A stretch of 61,255 bases of DNA from Fen-1077 sp964462865 (GTDB lineage: Bacteria > Chloroflexota > Dehalococcoidia > Dehalococcoidales > RBG-16-60-22). The translations under genes and the position numbers were made by a program. This document shows positions 7,877 through 16,616 of this stretch, in pieces. Every line of letters starts with the position of its first letter. Position 1 is the first letter of the stretch. The notes under the pieces are model-generated. The model was not told where the DNA came from, did no database searches, and worked only from the letters and a program-made list of their open reading frames with translations. Where the stretch lies: positions 1 to 61,255 of the forward strand of contig CAYWZO010000003.1 of the NCBI GenBank assembly GCA_964462865.1, read 5' to 3'.

Positions 7877-7905
7877 CCACAAGATAATCCAGGAGGACGA
7901 ATAAC

Positions 7906-9153
7906 ATGGACAAGACACCCCAGGAATTGTACCAGGAAAGAGAAAAAAGGGTCAGCGACGCCATCGAACTAAAGATACCGGACAGGGTCCCCGTCATGCT
8001 CGAACTGAGCTATTTCCCTGCCAGATATGCCGGTATCACCTGCGAAGCCGCTTTCTACGATTATGACCGGTGGCTGGATGCTTACCGCCGTTCGGTCCAG
8101 GACTTTGCGCCGGACATCGTCTGGGTAACTCCCTTCTTTCCCGGCAAAGTCTACGAGATTCTCGACCCCAGGCAGATAAAATGGCCGGGGCACGGCATCG
8201 ACCCCCATCGTGCACACCAGTTTATCGAAGGGGAATTCCTTAAGGCGGATGAATACGATGCCCTGATGGAAGACCACACCGATTTTTTGTTGAGATGTTA
8301 TTTGCCACGAATATACGGGGCGCTGGAGCCTTTCAGCAAGCTGCCGCCCTTCTGGATGACGACGTTCAGCCACCGGGACCTGCCTGAACTGGCTGAAGCG
8401 CTGGTCTCCCCGGAAATCTACGGCGCCCTGGAAAAGCTGCTGGAAGCCGGACGCGAGATGGCCAAATGGAGCGCCCAAAGAAAGGCCTTCGGGGAAGAAA
8501 TAGAAAATCTGGGCTTTCCTCTGCACGGCGCACGCGGGGCGCATGTTCCTTTCGATATCCTGTCATACCATATACGCGGCATGCAGGGGATGTACCTGGA
8601 CATGTTCCGCCAGCCTGAGAAACTGATTGAAGTCTTTGACAATTTAATGCCTATTCAGTTAAAAAAATCTGTTATGTATGCCAAAAAAGCAGGCAGGAAG
8701 AGGGTCTTCTGGGCACTCCACCGGGGGGCTGATTGCTTCATGTCAAAAAAGCAATTTGAAAAATTTTACTGGCCTTACGTGAAAAAAATCGTCCACACGC
8801 TGATAGATGAAGGACTGGTTCCCTGCCTTTTCCTCGAGGGCGATTATACCTCCCGTCTGGAATATTTCCTGGAACTGCCCAAAGGAAAGGTCATGGGCCG
8901 TTTTGATTGCTCTGACATTAAGAAGGCCAAAGAGGTCCTCAACGGGCACATGTGCATCATGGGGAACGTGCCTTCCTCCGTTTTGGCGACCGGCACACCT
9001 CAAGAAGTTGAAGAATACTGCCGGATGCTCATCGATGTGGTCGGTAAGGGCGGGGGACTTATCGTGGCCCCCAGGAGCTCGATAGACGACGCCAGGCCAG
9101 AAAACGTTAAGCGAATGGTGGACTTTACCAAGGAGTACGGCAGATACAGCTAG
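7906..9153 (+). CDS. UroD-family protein (corrinoid methyltransferase-like)
   Basis: This 415-residue TIM-barrel protein belongs to the uroporphyrinogen decarboxylase superfamily. The family N-terminus is clear (RVSDAIELKIPDRVPV). Near the C-terminus H348-x-C350 and C372 resemble the H-x-C ... C zinc site of the MtaA/CmuA methyltransferases rather than a true UroD. A methyl-transfer role feeding tetrahydrofolate would fit the metVF genes, but no corrinoid protein is nearby. A drastically shortened paralogue lies at 33396-33773. The ribosome site CAGGAGGACG precedes the ATG. Its end overlaps the convergent amidohydrolase by 4 bp. Confidence 0.78.
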   Translation: MDKTPQELYQEREKRVSDAIELKIPDRVPVMLELSYFPARYAGITCEAAFYDYDRWLDAYRRSVQDFAPDIVWVTPFFPGKVYEILDPRQIKWPGHGIDPHRAHQFIEGEFLKADEYDALMEDHTDFLLRCYLPRIYGALEPFSKLPPFWMTTFSHRDLPELAEALVSPEIYGALEKLLEAGREMAKWSAQRKAFGEEIENLGFPLHGARGAHVPFDILSYHIRGMQGMYLDMFRQPEKLIEVFDNLMPIQLKKSVMYAKKAGRKRVFWALHRGADCFMSKKQFEKFYWPYVKKIVHTLIDEGLVPCLFLEGDYTSRLEYFLELPKGKVMGRFDCSDIKKAKEVLNGHMCIMGNVPSSVLATGTPQEVEEYCRMLIDVVGKGGGLIVAPRSSIDDARPENVKRMVDFTKEYGRYS

Positions 9154-10169
9154 TCTATTCCCGGCGGGAGACGGTACACGCTGACGGCGTTATCATGGAA
9201 CAACCGGCGGCGCTCTTCCGGCAAGATGTCTTTTGACAGGCGTTTAAAAGCGTTCCAGACAATAGTGTAAGAATACGACCTTTTATCCACCGGGAAGTTG
9301 CTTTCGAACATGCAGCGGCTGACGCCGAACCGCTCGAGGCACCAGGAAAAATAAGGCGTGATAGCTTCGGCCAGATGGACCGAATCCGGCGGTCTGGGAC
9401 GCTCATGCCACCCGAAGCCGAATAGTTCCATACCAAACCCACCCAGCTTGACATAGACATTAGGGCATTCCGCCAGCGCTGCCATCCCCTGCTTCCAGTC
9501 CTGGAACGCCGCCTGACGCTGACTGGCGTAGGGACCAATGCCCAGCGGCCCTCCCACATGGTTAACGATAATCGGCGTGTCAGGGAACGCTCCGGCCAGG
9601 TCGGCCAGCTCCATCAACTGGGGATGAAATAACCAGGCGTCAAAACTCAAGCCGTACTTTTTCAAACAACTGAATCCCTCGCGGAACTTTGCATCCAGCA
9701 ATATACCCGGCTGCATTTTCCGCCGGGACCTGATTTCCGGGCTGGCGTCCCAGGCGGTGGTATACCGGATGCCGCGGAACCGGCCCCGGCCGGCGGCGAT
9801 ATGTGCCTCCAGCACCGGGGCTACGGCCTCACCCAGAGTAAGGTCGGCGAAACCCACTATCCCGGCGGCGACTCCGGTCTTTACCGGCTGTCCGGTGGCC
9901 TGCCGGGCCGTGACGCCGGCCACGTACTCCGTTTCGCCGACGGGCTGCATCTCCGGGGGTCCGCCTAACCGGGGCATCAACCGGGACTCGACAAACACCG
10001 TCCGGACGATGCGGTGACCGCCGGAGATATCCTGCAAAAAGTCCTCGAGGATATAATTTTCGTCGGCTTCGTACCACAGGTGGTGATGCGGGTCACAAAT
10101 GGGGATATCAGGCTCCAGCGGGTTTTCAACCGTTAACGCCAGCCAGGCGCCATGTTCGGTATAGATATC
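9150..10169 (-). CDS. amidohydrolase-2 family metal-dependent hydrolase, start unclear
   Basis: The chain is a TIM-barrel amidohydrolase of the AH2/ACMSD type: NHVGGPLG, KLGGFGMELFG and the MFESNFPVD strand near the end are typical. The metal-binding N-terminus (D-P-H-H-H-L-W) lies upstream of the first usual start, the TTG at 10037. The same frame stays open to 10187 but holds no ATG, GTG or TTG, so translation may begin at a rare codon (for example the ATC near 10166), or an indel has removed the ATG. Family members hydrolyse lactones or decarboxylate. It is last in the ferredoxin-flavoprotein operon. Confidence 0.75.
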   Translation of the reverse strand, partial: DIYTEHGAWLALTVENPLEPDIPICDPHHHLWYEADENYILEDFLQDISGGHRIVRTVFVESRLMPRLGGPPEMQPVGETEYVAGVTARQATGQPVKTGVAAGIVGFADLTLGEAVAPVLEAHIAAGRGRFRGIRYTTAWDASPEIRSRRKMQPGILLDAKFREGFSCLKKYGLSFDAWLFHPQLMELADLAGAFPDTPIIVNHVGGPLGIGPYASQRQAAFQDWKQGMAALAECPNVYVKLGGFGMELFGFGWHERPRPPDSVHLAEAITPYFSWCLERFGVSRCMFESNFPVDKRSYSYTIVWNAFKRLSKDILPEERRRLFHDNAVSVYRLPPGID

Positions 10170-10236
10170 ATCCTCCCTTTTACCCGGTCAACCGGGCGTG
10201 GCTTACTTTTTAAATTCGTTTTTTCCCGGTAATTTT

Positions 10237-10488
10237 CTAGTGCTCCGCCATTTCCGGGTAGATTCCGAAGTCAATCCGGACATGCAGCGGGATACGTACG
10301 TCAACGGCTACCTCCGGGCAAACAATCTCACAGACGCAGCAGACCCGGCATTCACGGGCGCGGGCTACCGTGGGCCTCTTTTTTTTCTCATCCCAGCCGA
10401 ACACGTCCATGGGGCAGCTTTCATAGCACTCGCCGCAACCACTACATAAACTGTAATCGACTATCGGGCCGTAAGGAATCTCTGGCAT
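10237..10488 (-). CDS. 2[4Fe-4S] ferredoxin, AprB-like
   Basis: Two cluster motifs are seen in 83 residues: C-S-G-C-G-E-C-x3-C-P and C-R-V-C-C-V-C-x3-C-P. The long spacing between them and the C-terminal extension (about 30 residues) recall the N-terminal part of adenylylsulfate reductase subunit B. It lies 14 nt after the AprA-like flavoprotein gene, so the two probably form an electron-transfer pair in which the ferredoxin feeds or drains the FAD. Confidence 0.82.
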   Translation of the reverse strand: MPEIPYGPIVDYSLCSGCGECYESCPMDVFGWDEKKKRPTVARARECRVCCVCEIVCPEVAVDVRIPLHVRIDFGIYPEMAEH

Positions 10489-10502
10489 ATCAGTTCCCTC
10501 CG

Positions 10503-12251
10503 TTACTCCGTTCTTTCAATTTCATATTTAGCTTTACCCGCCACCTTCTGGACGGTAACCAGCGTATTCTTCCAGTGCGCATCATCCTGCCGGGGATAGT
10601 CCACCCGGTAGTGGCTGGGGACATCGCGGCTCTCCGTCCTTAGCAGGGAGAACCGGGCGTGCAGGTCGGATATATCAACAATGTCCCGGACTTCAAGGGC
10701 GCGCATCAGCTCGTGCGGGTTGCTGGCGGACAGGGCCGGAACGAATTTCTCCCTGACCACCCCCATTATCTCGGCGGCCCGCTTTAACCTCGGTTCAATC
10801 TTGTGCAGGCCGATATAATTCATGTTGATTTTCCGGACATAGTCCTCCAGCTCCAGGGGGTCTACGTCTCCCTTATGCTCCAGTGGCGCGAAAGCGCGCC
10901 TTTTTTCCGCCTCCACCTGCTCGACCGGCCCACCGTCAAACACGGGTTTCTTGAGCTCCGGCGCCAGCTCTCTGACGTGGTCGCCGACGATGAAACCCCA
11001 GACGATAGCCCGGCTGCCGTTGTCCCCGAGCCCGCAACTTGCATCGCCGGCCACGAACAAATTCTTTAATGAAGCTTCAGCATGTTCCGTCACCGGCAGG
11101 ACACCACCGTGGGTTATCCCGTTGAGAAACGGCCTGACTTCCACCGGGGCCCCCTTTTTCATGCCCCCGGCCAGCTTGTGCAGCTTCAGGGCGCGGGGGT
11201 ACTCGGTGGCCGCCGTGAAATAACAGCCGACAATCGCTTCGTTCACCTCCGAACCCCGTTCGAAGGTGAAAACATCCCTCTCGATGGCCGGAGTCTCCAT
11301 GTCGGGCTGAAAGGCATTCCACATGCCCACAATCTCACCTCTGGAGTCTTTCAGGTTCCAGTACCAGCCTCCTCCGACGCCGCTGGTGGTACAGGCACCG
11401 GCGGCCACAATGCGGACGTAAATGAATTCCAGGTTGCTCAGCTTGGCGCCGGCCCGGTAGGCCGCGGCCACACCGCCCCCATGATTGCCGGGGGAGGTGC
11501 GACTGAAAAACAGGTTATTGGGGAACGGGGCGTAGGGGTACAGGTATAAGCGCCGTATCCCTCCAGTAGCCAGCAGCACGGTCTTCGCTTTAAAGACCAG
11601 GAACCTGCCCGTGCGGGTATTTACCCCGGTAGCACCGACCACTGTGCCGTCTTTAGTAATCAGGCCGGTCAGCAACGTCCGGCTGAAGACTCTAGCGCCA
11701 CTCTTGAGCACCGCCGCTGCCAGCTTATCCTTGAGGTCGGTGCCCCGGTAAAGAATCCAGTCGGCCTCGATCTTACCGTCGGCATTAGGTACGGGCCGGT
11801 GCCAGTGGGGCCAGCCCGGTACCGGACTTTCCTGCCTTATCTTGAGGGTACCGTCATCCTCGAGTACCCCCACCCCGATATCTTCCAGAGCTACCAGTGC
11901 CCTGGCGTAATTCCTGGCCTCGTTCACGGCCAGTTTCCAGCTGATACCGCCGCCGCGTATCCTATCAGGGCCGAACGTTTTGGGTCGCTTGAGCACGTCC
12001 TCCGGAGGAAATCCCTTGGGTAAAGGGTGCTTTATCATATTCTGATAATACTCGGGGCGCCAGTCGGAATGGTCGTCCACGCCAATGGAATCGCCGCTGT
12101 ATCGCAGGGACGACCTTTCCATTAAGGCGACGCTGATGTTGCCTTTTCGCCGCGCCCGGAGGGCCGCCATGCAGCCGGCCAGGCCGCCGCCGACGATTAA
12201 AAAATCCGTCTCGATAACTTCGTCAGCCAGTTGTGCCAATCTTGTCACCAT
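10503..12251 (-). CDS. FAD-dependent oxidoreductase, AprA/fumarate reductase family
   Basis: A dinucleotide-binding fold sits at the N-terminus (FLIVGGGLAGCMAALRA, about residues 18-34) and the chain has the length (582) and layout of AprA/succinate dehydrogenase flavoproteins. The FAD C-terminal box LFVAGDASCGLGDNG is near residue 390. The paired small ferredoxin downstream also fits AprAB. There are no sulfate-activation genes nearby, so a role in sulfate reduction is unlikely; it may reduce or dehydrogenate an organic acid or enone. It lies 5 nt after the zinc-finger gene. Confidence 0.82.
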   Translation of the reverse strand: MVTRLAQLADEVIETDFLIVGGGLAGCMAALRARRKGNISVALMERSSLRYSGDSIGVDDHSDWRPEYYQNMIKHPLPKGFPPEDVLKRPKTFGPDRIRGGGISWKLAVNEARNYARALVALEDIGVGVLEDDGTLKIRQESPVPGWPHWHRPVPNADGKIEADWILYRGTDLKDKLAAAVLKSGARVFSRTLLTGLITKDGTVVGATGVNTRTGRFLVFKAKTVLLATGGIRRLYLYPYAPFPNNLFFSRTSPGNHGGGVAAAYRAGAKLSNLEFIYVRIVAAGACTTSGVGGGWYWNLKDSRGEIVGMWNAFQPDMETPAIERDVFTFERGSEVNEAIVGCYFTAATEYPRALKLHKLAGGMKKGAPVEVRPFLNGITHGGVLPVTEHAEASLKNLFVAGDASCGLGDNGSRAIVWGFIVGDHVRELAPELKKPVFDGGPVEQVEAEKRRAFAPLEHKGDVDPLELEDYVRKINMNYIGLHKIEPRLKRAAEIMGVVREKFVPALSASNPHELMRALEVRDIVDISDLHARFSLLRTESRDVPSHYRVDYPRQDDAHWKNTLVTVQKVAGKAKYEIERTE

Positions 12252-12256
12252 GGCGC

Positions 12257-12499
12257 TTATACCTCCTCCCCCATCAGTCTTTGCAGGGTCCGCCGGTATT
12301 CATCAGCCGGGAGGCTGACGCAATAGAAGGCATACATCTTTTGCAGGTCTTCATAGGTAATCGCGGGGGCGCTGTAGAAGTGGAGCCGGAAACAAAATTC
12401 CGAGCAGAAAGTATGCCTCTTGCCCCTGATAACCTTGGTTACGGTTTCGGCTTTGATAGGCCGGCCACAGTATTCACATTGTTTTGCGTTACTCATCAT
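12257..12499 (-). CDS. small TRASH/MYM-type zinc-finger protein
   Basis: The 80-residue protein has C-E-Y-C near the N-terminus and F-C-S-E-F-C about 20 residues later, the C-x2-C ... C-x3-C spacing of TRASH or MYM zinc fingers. The remainder is a short helical tail. It is first in the group zinc finger, flavoprotein, ferredoxin and amidohydrolase. It may deliver metal or hold the flavoprotein complex together; this is inferred only from position. Confidence 0.6.
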   Translation of the reverse strand: MMSNAKQCEYCGRPIKAETVTKVIRGKRHTFCSEFCFRLHFYSAPAITYEDLQKMYAFYCVSLPADEYRRTLQRLMGEEV

Positions 12500-12652
12500 A
12501 ACCCTCCCCGGATAATTCTATCAAAAAACAGGCCAAGGAGCCCCGGTGATCAGGGTCTCTTATATCCAAAACCAGTTATTAGCCAGACACGCCCGGTGTG
12601 GTGGCCAATAAAAAGTTGATTTCCGGGCAGGAGGAAGGCAAAATGACCGCGC

Positions 12653-13549
12653 TTACAATGTACCTCTAAGCCTGGGGTCAAGGGCGTCTCTCAAGCCATC
12701 CCCCACCATATTAAAGGCGAAGACAACCAGCATTACGGCCACGCCGGGCGCGAAAGAGAGCACCGGATTGGTAAGCAGGTAGCGATAGCCATCACTGACC
12801 ATAGCGCCCCAGGCGGCGCCGGGAGGCTCGATGCCGACGCCAAGGAAGCTCAAGCCGGCCTCGGCCAGAATGGTGGTCCCCAGCATCATCGTCATGAGTA
12901 CGATAAGCGGCGGGAAGCAGTTCGGGAGGATGTGCGCCAGCATGATGCGTAAATTACTGGCGCCCATGGAGCGACCGGCCATAATATATTCATTTTCCTT
13001 GGCTGAAAGCACCTGGCCACACATCAACCTGGTATACCCCGGCATCAGGCCGATACCGAGGGCGATCATCACGTTTTTTAGCCCGCTGCCAAGCATGGCA
13101 GCGATAATCAGGGCCAGGGCTATCATGGGGAGGGACATAATGGCGTCCATCAATCTCATGATAATGACGAAAGTCGTGCCGCCGAAGTACCCGGCAATCA
13201 GTCCCAGCGTCATGCCGATGGTCGCCGCGATACCGACGACGACAACACCGACCAGCAGTGAGGTTCGTGTACCGTAGATGACGCGACTAAGAGTGTCTCT
13301 ACCGAGGATATCAGTCCCCAGCAGGTGTTTCGAACTGGGTTGTTGCAGACTTTCTGACAAATTCTGCTTATAGGGATCGTAGGGGGCCAGCAGAGGAGCC
13401 AGAATAGCCGCCAGAATCAGTAAAATAATGACGGCGAGACCAAAGACCACTATTTTGCGGTTGAGCAGCACCCTGCGGAAGCGCCGGATTTCGCTAACAC
13501 GCGGTGGAGCTTCCGCGAAATTTCCAGGTAACTCTTCCTGTTTTGACAT
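12653..13549 (-). CDS. oligopeptide/dipeptide-type ABC transporter permease (DppC-like)
   Basis: The protein has the N-terminal OppC/DppC region with the first membrane helix at about residues 30-52, five further helices, and the EAA loop (GRSMGASNLRIMLAHILPN, near residue 195) that docks the ATPase. It lies 14 nt after the DppB-like gene. No ATPase gene follows, so the importer must borrow DppD/F-type subunits encoded elsewhere. Confidence 0.9.
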   Translation of the reverse strand: MSKQEELPGNFAEAPPRVSEIRRFRRVLLNRKIVVFGLAVIILLILAAILAPLLAPYDPYKQNLSESLQQPSSKHLLGTDILGRDTLSRVIYGTRTSLLVGVVVVGIAATIGMTLGLIAGYFGGTTFVIIMRLMDAIMSLPMIALALIIAAMLGSGLKNVMIALGIGLMPGYTRLMCGQVLSAKENEYIMAGRSMGASNLRIMLAHILPNCFPPLIVLMTMMLGTTILAEAGLSFLGVGIEPPGAAWGAMVSDGYRYLLTNPVLSFAPGVAVMLVVFAFNMVGDGLRDALDPRLRGTL

Positions 13550-13563
13550 AATTAAGTAACACC

Positions 13564-14559
13564 TTACCCGTACCTGATTCTGGGATCAAGCCAGCCATAA
13601 GAAATGTCCACCACGATGTTGGTCAATACCACGATCATAGCCATAATAAAACCAACCCCCTGTACCACAGGATAATCCTGGGCAAAGACAGCATCCACCA
13701 GCAGTCTGCCCACGCCGGGAATATTAAATACCGTCTCGATGAGCACGGAGCCTCCGAAAATATGGCTGACCTGCAGGCCAATTAAGGTAATAACCGGAAT
13801 GAGGCCATTTTTTAAAACGTGCCTGATTACAACATAGCGCTCCGATAGCCCTTTGGACCAGGCAGTCCGGACATAGTCATGCCGGATTACTTCGAGCATG
13901 CTCGATCTGGTCTGGCGTGCTTCGGACGCCAGTGGTAAAACACTCAGGCAAAGAACCGGCATAATCAATTGCTGCGTGCTTAACCAGAAGTCCTCGAACG
14001 GACTGGTATAACCCTGTATTGGTAATAAGTCCGTATACAGGCCGAAGAAATAGATCAACAACACACCCAGCCAGAAATTGGGGACACTGATACCGAAATT
14101 GGCGATTGAGGTGGCCAGGGTATCCACCCCTTTGCCCCGCCGTAGCGCCGACACAAGACCCAGCAGAATACCAAAAACGGAGGAAAAAATTACGGATAGT
14201 ATCCCCAGATGAGCGGTCACCGGAAACCGTTCCAGCAGCAGCGTTCCCACCCTATCATTATAGACAATCGATTTCCCGAAATCGCCGTGGAATATGCCGC
14301 CCATCCAGTCGAAATACTGGAGAGGCATGGACTTATCAAGCCCGAACTCAACGCGAAGTTCCTGGAGTTGTTCCTCGGAAAGGACTTCTATATCGTTCTC
14401 GGTGATATAAAGCAGAAGGGGATCGCCGGGGAGCAGACGCATCATCAGGAAGACCATGACACTTACTATTACCAGGATAACAACACCCTGAAACAGTCGG
14501 CGAATAATATATGCACTCATATCGGCTCTAACTAAAGTACAATCGCTTGGGTATGCCAA
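13564..14559 (-). CDS. oligopeptide/dipeptide-type ABC transporter permease (DppB-like)
   Basis: The start of the mature fold, MSAYIIRRLFQGVVIL, and the LPGDP motif near residue 45 are typical of DppB/OppB. The EAA loop is in AWSKGLSERYVVIRHVLKNGLIP. The ATG at residue 14 (about 14520) matches the family start better than the first ATG at 14559. It is separated from the binding-protein gene by a strong stem-loop. Confidence 0.9.
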   Translation of the reverse strand: MAYPSDCTLVRADMSAYIIRRLFQGVVILVIVSVMVFLMMRLLPGDPLLLYITENDIEVLSEEQLQELRVEFGLDKSMPLQYFDWMGGIFHGDFGKSIVYNDRVGTLLLERFPVTAHLGILSVIFSSVFGILLGLVSALRRGKGVDTLATSIANFGISVPNFWLGVLLIYFFGLYTDLLPIQGYTSPFEDFWLSTQQLIMPVLCLSVLPLASEARQTRSSMLEVIRHDYVRTAWSKGLSERYVVIRHVLKNGLIPVITLIGLQVSHIFGGSVLIETVFNIPGVGRLLVDAVFAQDYPVVQGVGFIMAMIVVLTNIVVDISYGWLDPRIRYG

Positions 14560-14610
14560 GGTCTAACCCGGAAAAGCTGGGCATCTTGTATTTAGGTGTT
14601 GCTTATTTAT

Positions 14611-14662
14611 ATCAACTGGGAACATGCTCCAAATATTACATGTGGCAATGTTCCCAGTTGAT
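14611..14662 (-). repeat. 15-bp perfect inverted repeat between binding-protein and permease genes
   Basis: ATCAACTGGGAACAT (14611-14625) and ATGTTCCCAGTTGAT (14648-14662) pair without mismatch around a 22-nt loop. No U tract follows on the minus strand. Such hairpins between binding-protein and permease genes often protect the upstream mRNA from 3' exonucleases or cause partial termination, so that more binding protein than permease is made. Confidence 0.6.
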
Positions 14663-14707
14663 TTCCTTTCTATTACCGCTGAGATCCCGTTATTGAGGGC
14701 GGTAAAA

Positions 14708-16384
14708 TTACTGCTCTATCCAGGCCTCTTCCGGCCGGTATTCAGCCATACCGTATTCATGCAGGTCGAAGTGGACTCCGGGAGCCGTGGCCTTGAAACT
14801 TGAAGGCGCCACAATCGGAACGGCAATCAGGTACTCGTCTATCATTAATTTCCCAAGCTTCATAAACAGCTCTTTATATGTCTTCATATCCTTAGCTTCG
14901 GCGGCTTCAAAGTACAGGGCATCATAGTCTTCAGGGATCCAGATGCTTTCGACAGAATACCTCTGCGCGATACTGACCATCTTGGTCCTTAGCGATGAAA
15001 CCGGGTCGATTCCCAGGGCGACGGCCACATATATATGCACCATGTGGTCACGCCAACCTTCCATAACGTGTGCATTGAAAGCACCCCGGTCAGTGGGTTT
15101 CAGCTTGGCATTGATGCCGGCTTCAGCCAGGTAACCCTGTACCGCGCCATAAGTGTCCTTCTGAGAAGTTGAAGTTGATTCATACCATAACTCGGTATCG
15201 AAGCCGTTGGGATAGCCCGCCTCCGACAGGAGCTGTTTGGCCTTGGCCAGGTTGTAGGGATAACCAACGATATCCGGATTGTAAGCAATGTTTTTCTTGG
15301 GGAACCACTGGTTAACAGCCTCATAGAAGCCGTGTCCCAGTGCCTTGGCTATGGCCGCATTGTCAATAGCATAGGCGATGGCCTGACGTACCCTGATATC
15401 ATGAAAGTGGGAGTCAGAGTGATTGCTATCCATGGCCAGTCCGTCCACTGAGCCCGGAGATACGGAGATATTGAATCCTACCTTGTCCAGGCCGGCCACA
15501 TCATTCACGCTGACTTCTCTTATTACATGCGCATCGCCGGCTTTTAAGACTGCCACCTGAGTTACAGGATCCGCAATAAAGAGAAACTCAATACCGTCAA
15601 GATAGGGCTTGCCCTTCTGCCAGTAATCCGGATTTCTTGCGTACTTTAAGGAAACGTCGCGCTTGTATTCGACGAACTTGAACGGGCCGGTGCCCACCGG
15701 ATAGAATGTGGCAGCTTCACCCATTGTTTCTATAGCATGGGGCGATACCATATATCCCGAAAGCGACATCAATCCGAGTAGAAAACCGCTGTCATAGCGT
15801 GAAAGATTTAGCCGAACCGTGGAATCATCAATAATATCAACCGATGTCACCGGCTCCAGCTCGGCCCGGGCGCCCGTCTTGTGCATCTCAAGATTAAACT
15901 TCACCGCAGCCGCGTTGAAATTGGTCCCGTCGTGGAACTTGATACCCTTTCTCAAATGCAATGTGAGCGAGAGATAATCAGCCGACCATTCGAAGCTTTC
16001 GGCCAGTTCGCCAACAGCCTCATCCGCATTTTGGGGATTGCGATTAATTAGATACTCTATCGCAGGCCTCATATAGAGAACAGCGCCAGGGGTATAAGCT
16101 TTGCCGGGGTATCCAAGGTTGGTGATGCCCGGGTTACAAATTACTTTCAGGACACCGCCGTATTGTTGTGGTCCGGCCGGCGTTGGTGTAGGCGTACTAT
16201 ATGGTGTTGCGGTGGCAGCAGTCTTAGTAGTCGCAGGGGCTGATGTTTGTGTTGGAGTGAGTGCGGGTGTTTGTGTTTGGGTTTGCGCTGGTGTGGTTGA
16301 CGGGGTTGCTTCACAGGCGATAATAGCTAAAAGTGAAGCCAGGATCAGCGCTAAGATGAAGTAAAACTTCATTTTATGGAGCAT
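14708..16384 (-). CDS. ABC transporter substrate-binding lipoprotein, family 5
   Basis: A signal peptide (residues 1-23) ends in a lipobox with Cys at about residue 24, so the protein is anchored to the membrane. A Thr/Pro/Ala-rich linker of ~45 residues follows. The family 5 fold (DppA/OppA/NikA type) starts near residue 75, with the conserved LRKGIKFHDGTNFNAAAVKF segment near 145. The ligand is not predictable; the surrounding catabolic genes suggest something other than peptides. A good promoter and a palindrome shared with the glycyl radical enzyme gene lie upstream. Confidence 0.9.
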   Translation of the reverse strand: MLHKMKFYFILALILASLLAIIACEATPSTTPAQTQTQTPALTPTQTSAPATTKTAATATPYSTPTPTPAGPQQYGGVLKVICNPGITNLGYPGKAYTPGAVLYMRPAIEYLINRNPQNADEAVGELAESFEWSADYLSLTLHLRKGIKFHDGTNFNAAAVKFNLEMHKTGARAELEPVTSVDIIDDSTVRLNLSRYDSGFLLGLMSLSGYMVSPHAIETMGEAATFYPVGTGPFKFVEYKRDVSLKYARNPDYWQKGKPYLDGIEFLFIADPVTQVAVLKAGDAHVIREVSVNDVAGLDKVGFNISVSPGSVDGLAMDSNHSDSHFHDIRVRQAIAYAIDNAAIAKALGHGFYEAVNQWFPKKNIAYNPDIVGYPYNLAKAKQLLSEAGYPNGFDTELWYESTSTSQKDTYGAVQGYLAEAGINAKLKPTDRGAFNAHVMEGWRDHMVHIYVAVALGIDPVSSLRTKMVSIAQRYSVESIWIPEDYDALYFEAAEAKDMKTYKELFMKLGKLMIDEYLIAVPIVAPSSFKATAPGVHFDLHEYGMAEYRPEEAWIEQ

Positions 16385-16425
16385 GTGTTTGACCCCCTTT
16401 ATTGGAAATTCGAGCGTTTTTTATT

Positions 16426-16439
16426 ATTCTATTTAGAAT
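16426..16439. promoter_or_regulatory. candidate MarR operator upstream of the binding-protein gene
   Basis: ATTCTA and TAGAAT form a 6-2-6 perfect palindrome. Its 12-bp core on the minus strand, TTCTAAATAGAA, is identical to the core of the palindrome in front of the glycyl radical enzyme gene (39755-39766). It lies downstream of the promoter at 16470-16499 and 42 nt before the start codon, where a bound repressor could block elongation. Confidence 0.55.
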
Positions 16440-16469
16440 GCCCTCCCTCCTCTCTTCTTTGAATTATTA

Positions 16470-16499
16470 ATCTTAAGAAATTTTTGCGCCCTTTGTCAA
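16470..16499 (-). promoter_or_regulatory. sigma-70 type promoter for the ABC binding-protein gene
   Basis: On the minus strand TTGACA (16499-16494) is followed after 18 nt by TAAGAT (16475-16470), a 4/6 match to the -10 box. Transcription would start near 16463 and read through the shared palindrome. Confidence 0.55.
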
Positions 16500-16602
16500 G
16501 CTCTGATTTCACTTTAAAAACCAGTAGAAATCGGAAACTTCAGGAGACAGCCCATCCCGTGATGAAAAAACATGTGTATAAATAACTACTCTCCTTAGAG
16601 AC

Positions 16603-16612
16603 NNNNNNNNNN
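16603..16612. other. run of ten N (assembly gap)
   Basis: Ten ambiguous bases mark a scaffold join of unknown true length between the ABC binding-protein promoter and the end of the first AthL-type gene. Linkage of the two halves of the window rests on scaffolding across this point. Confidence 0.97.
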
Positions 16613-16616
16613 TCCC

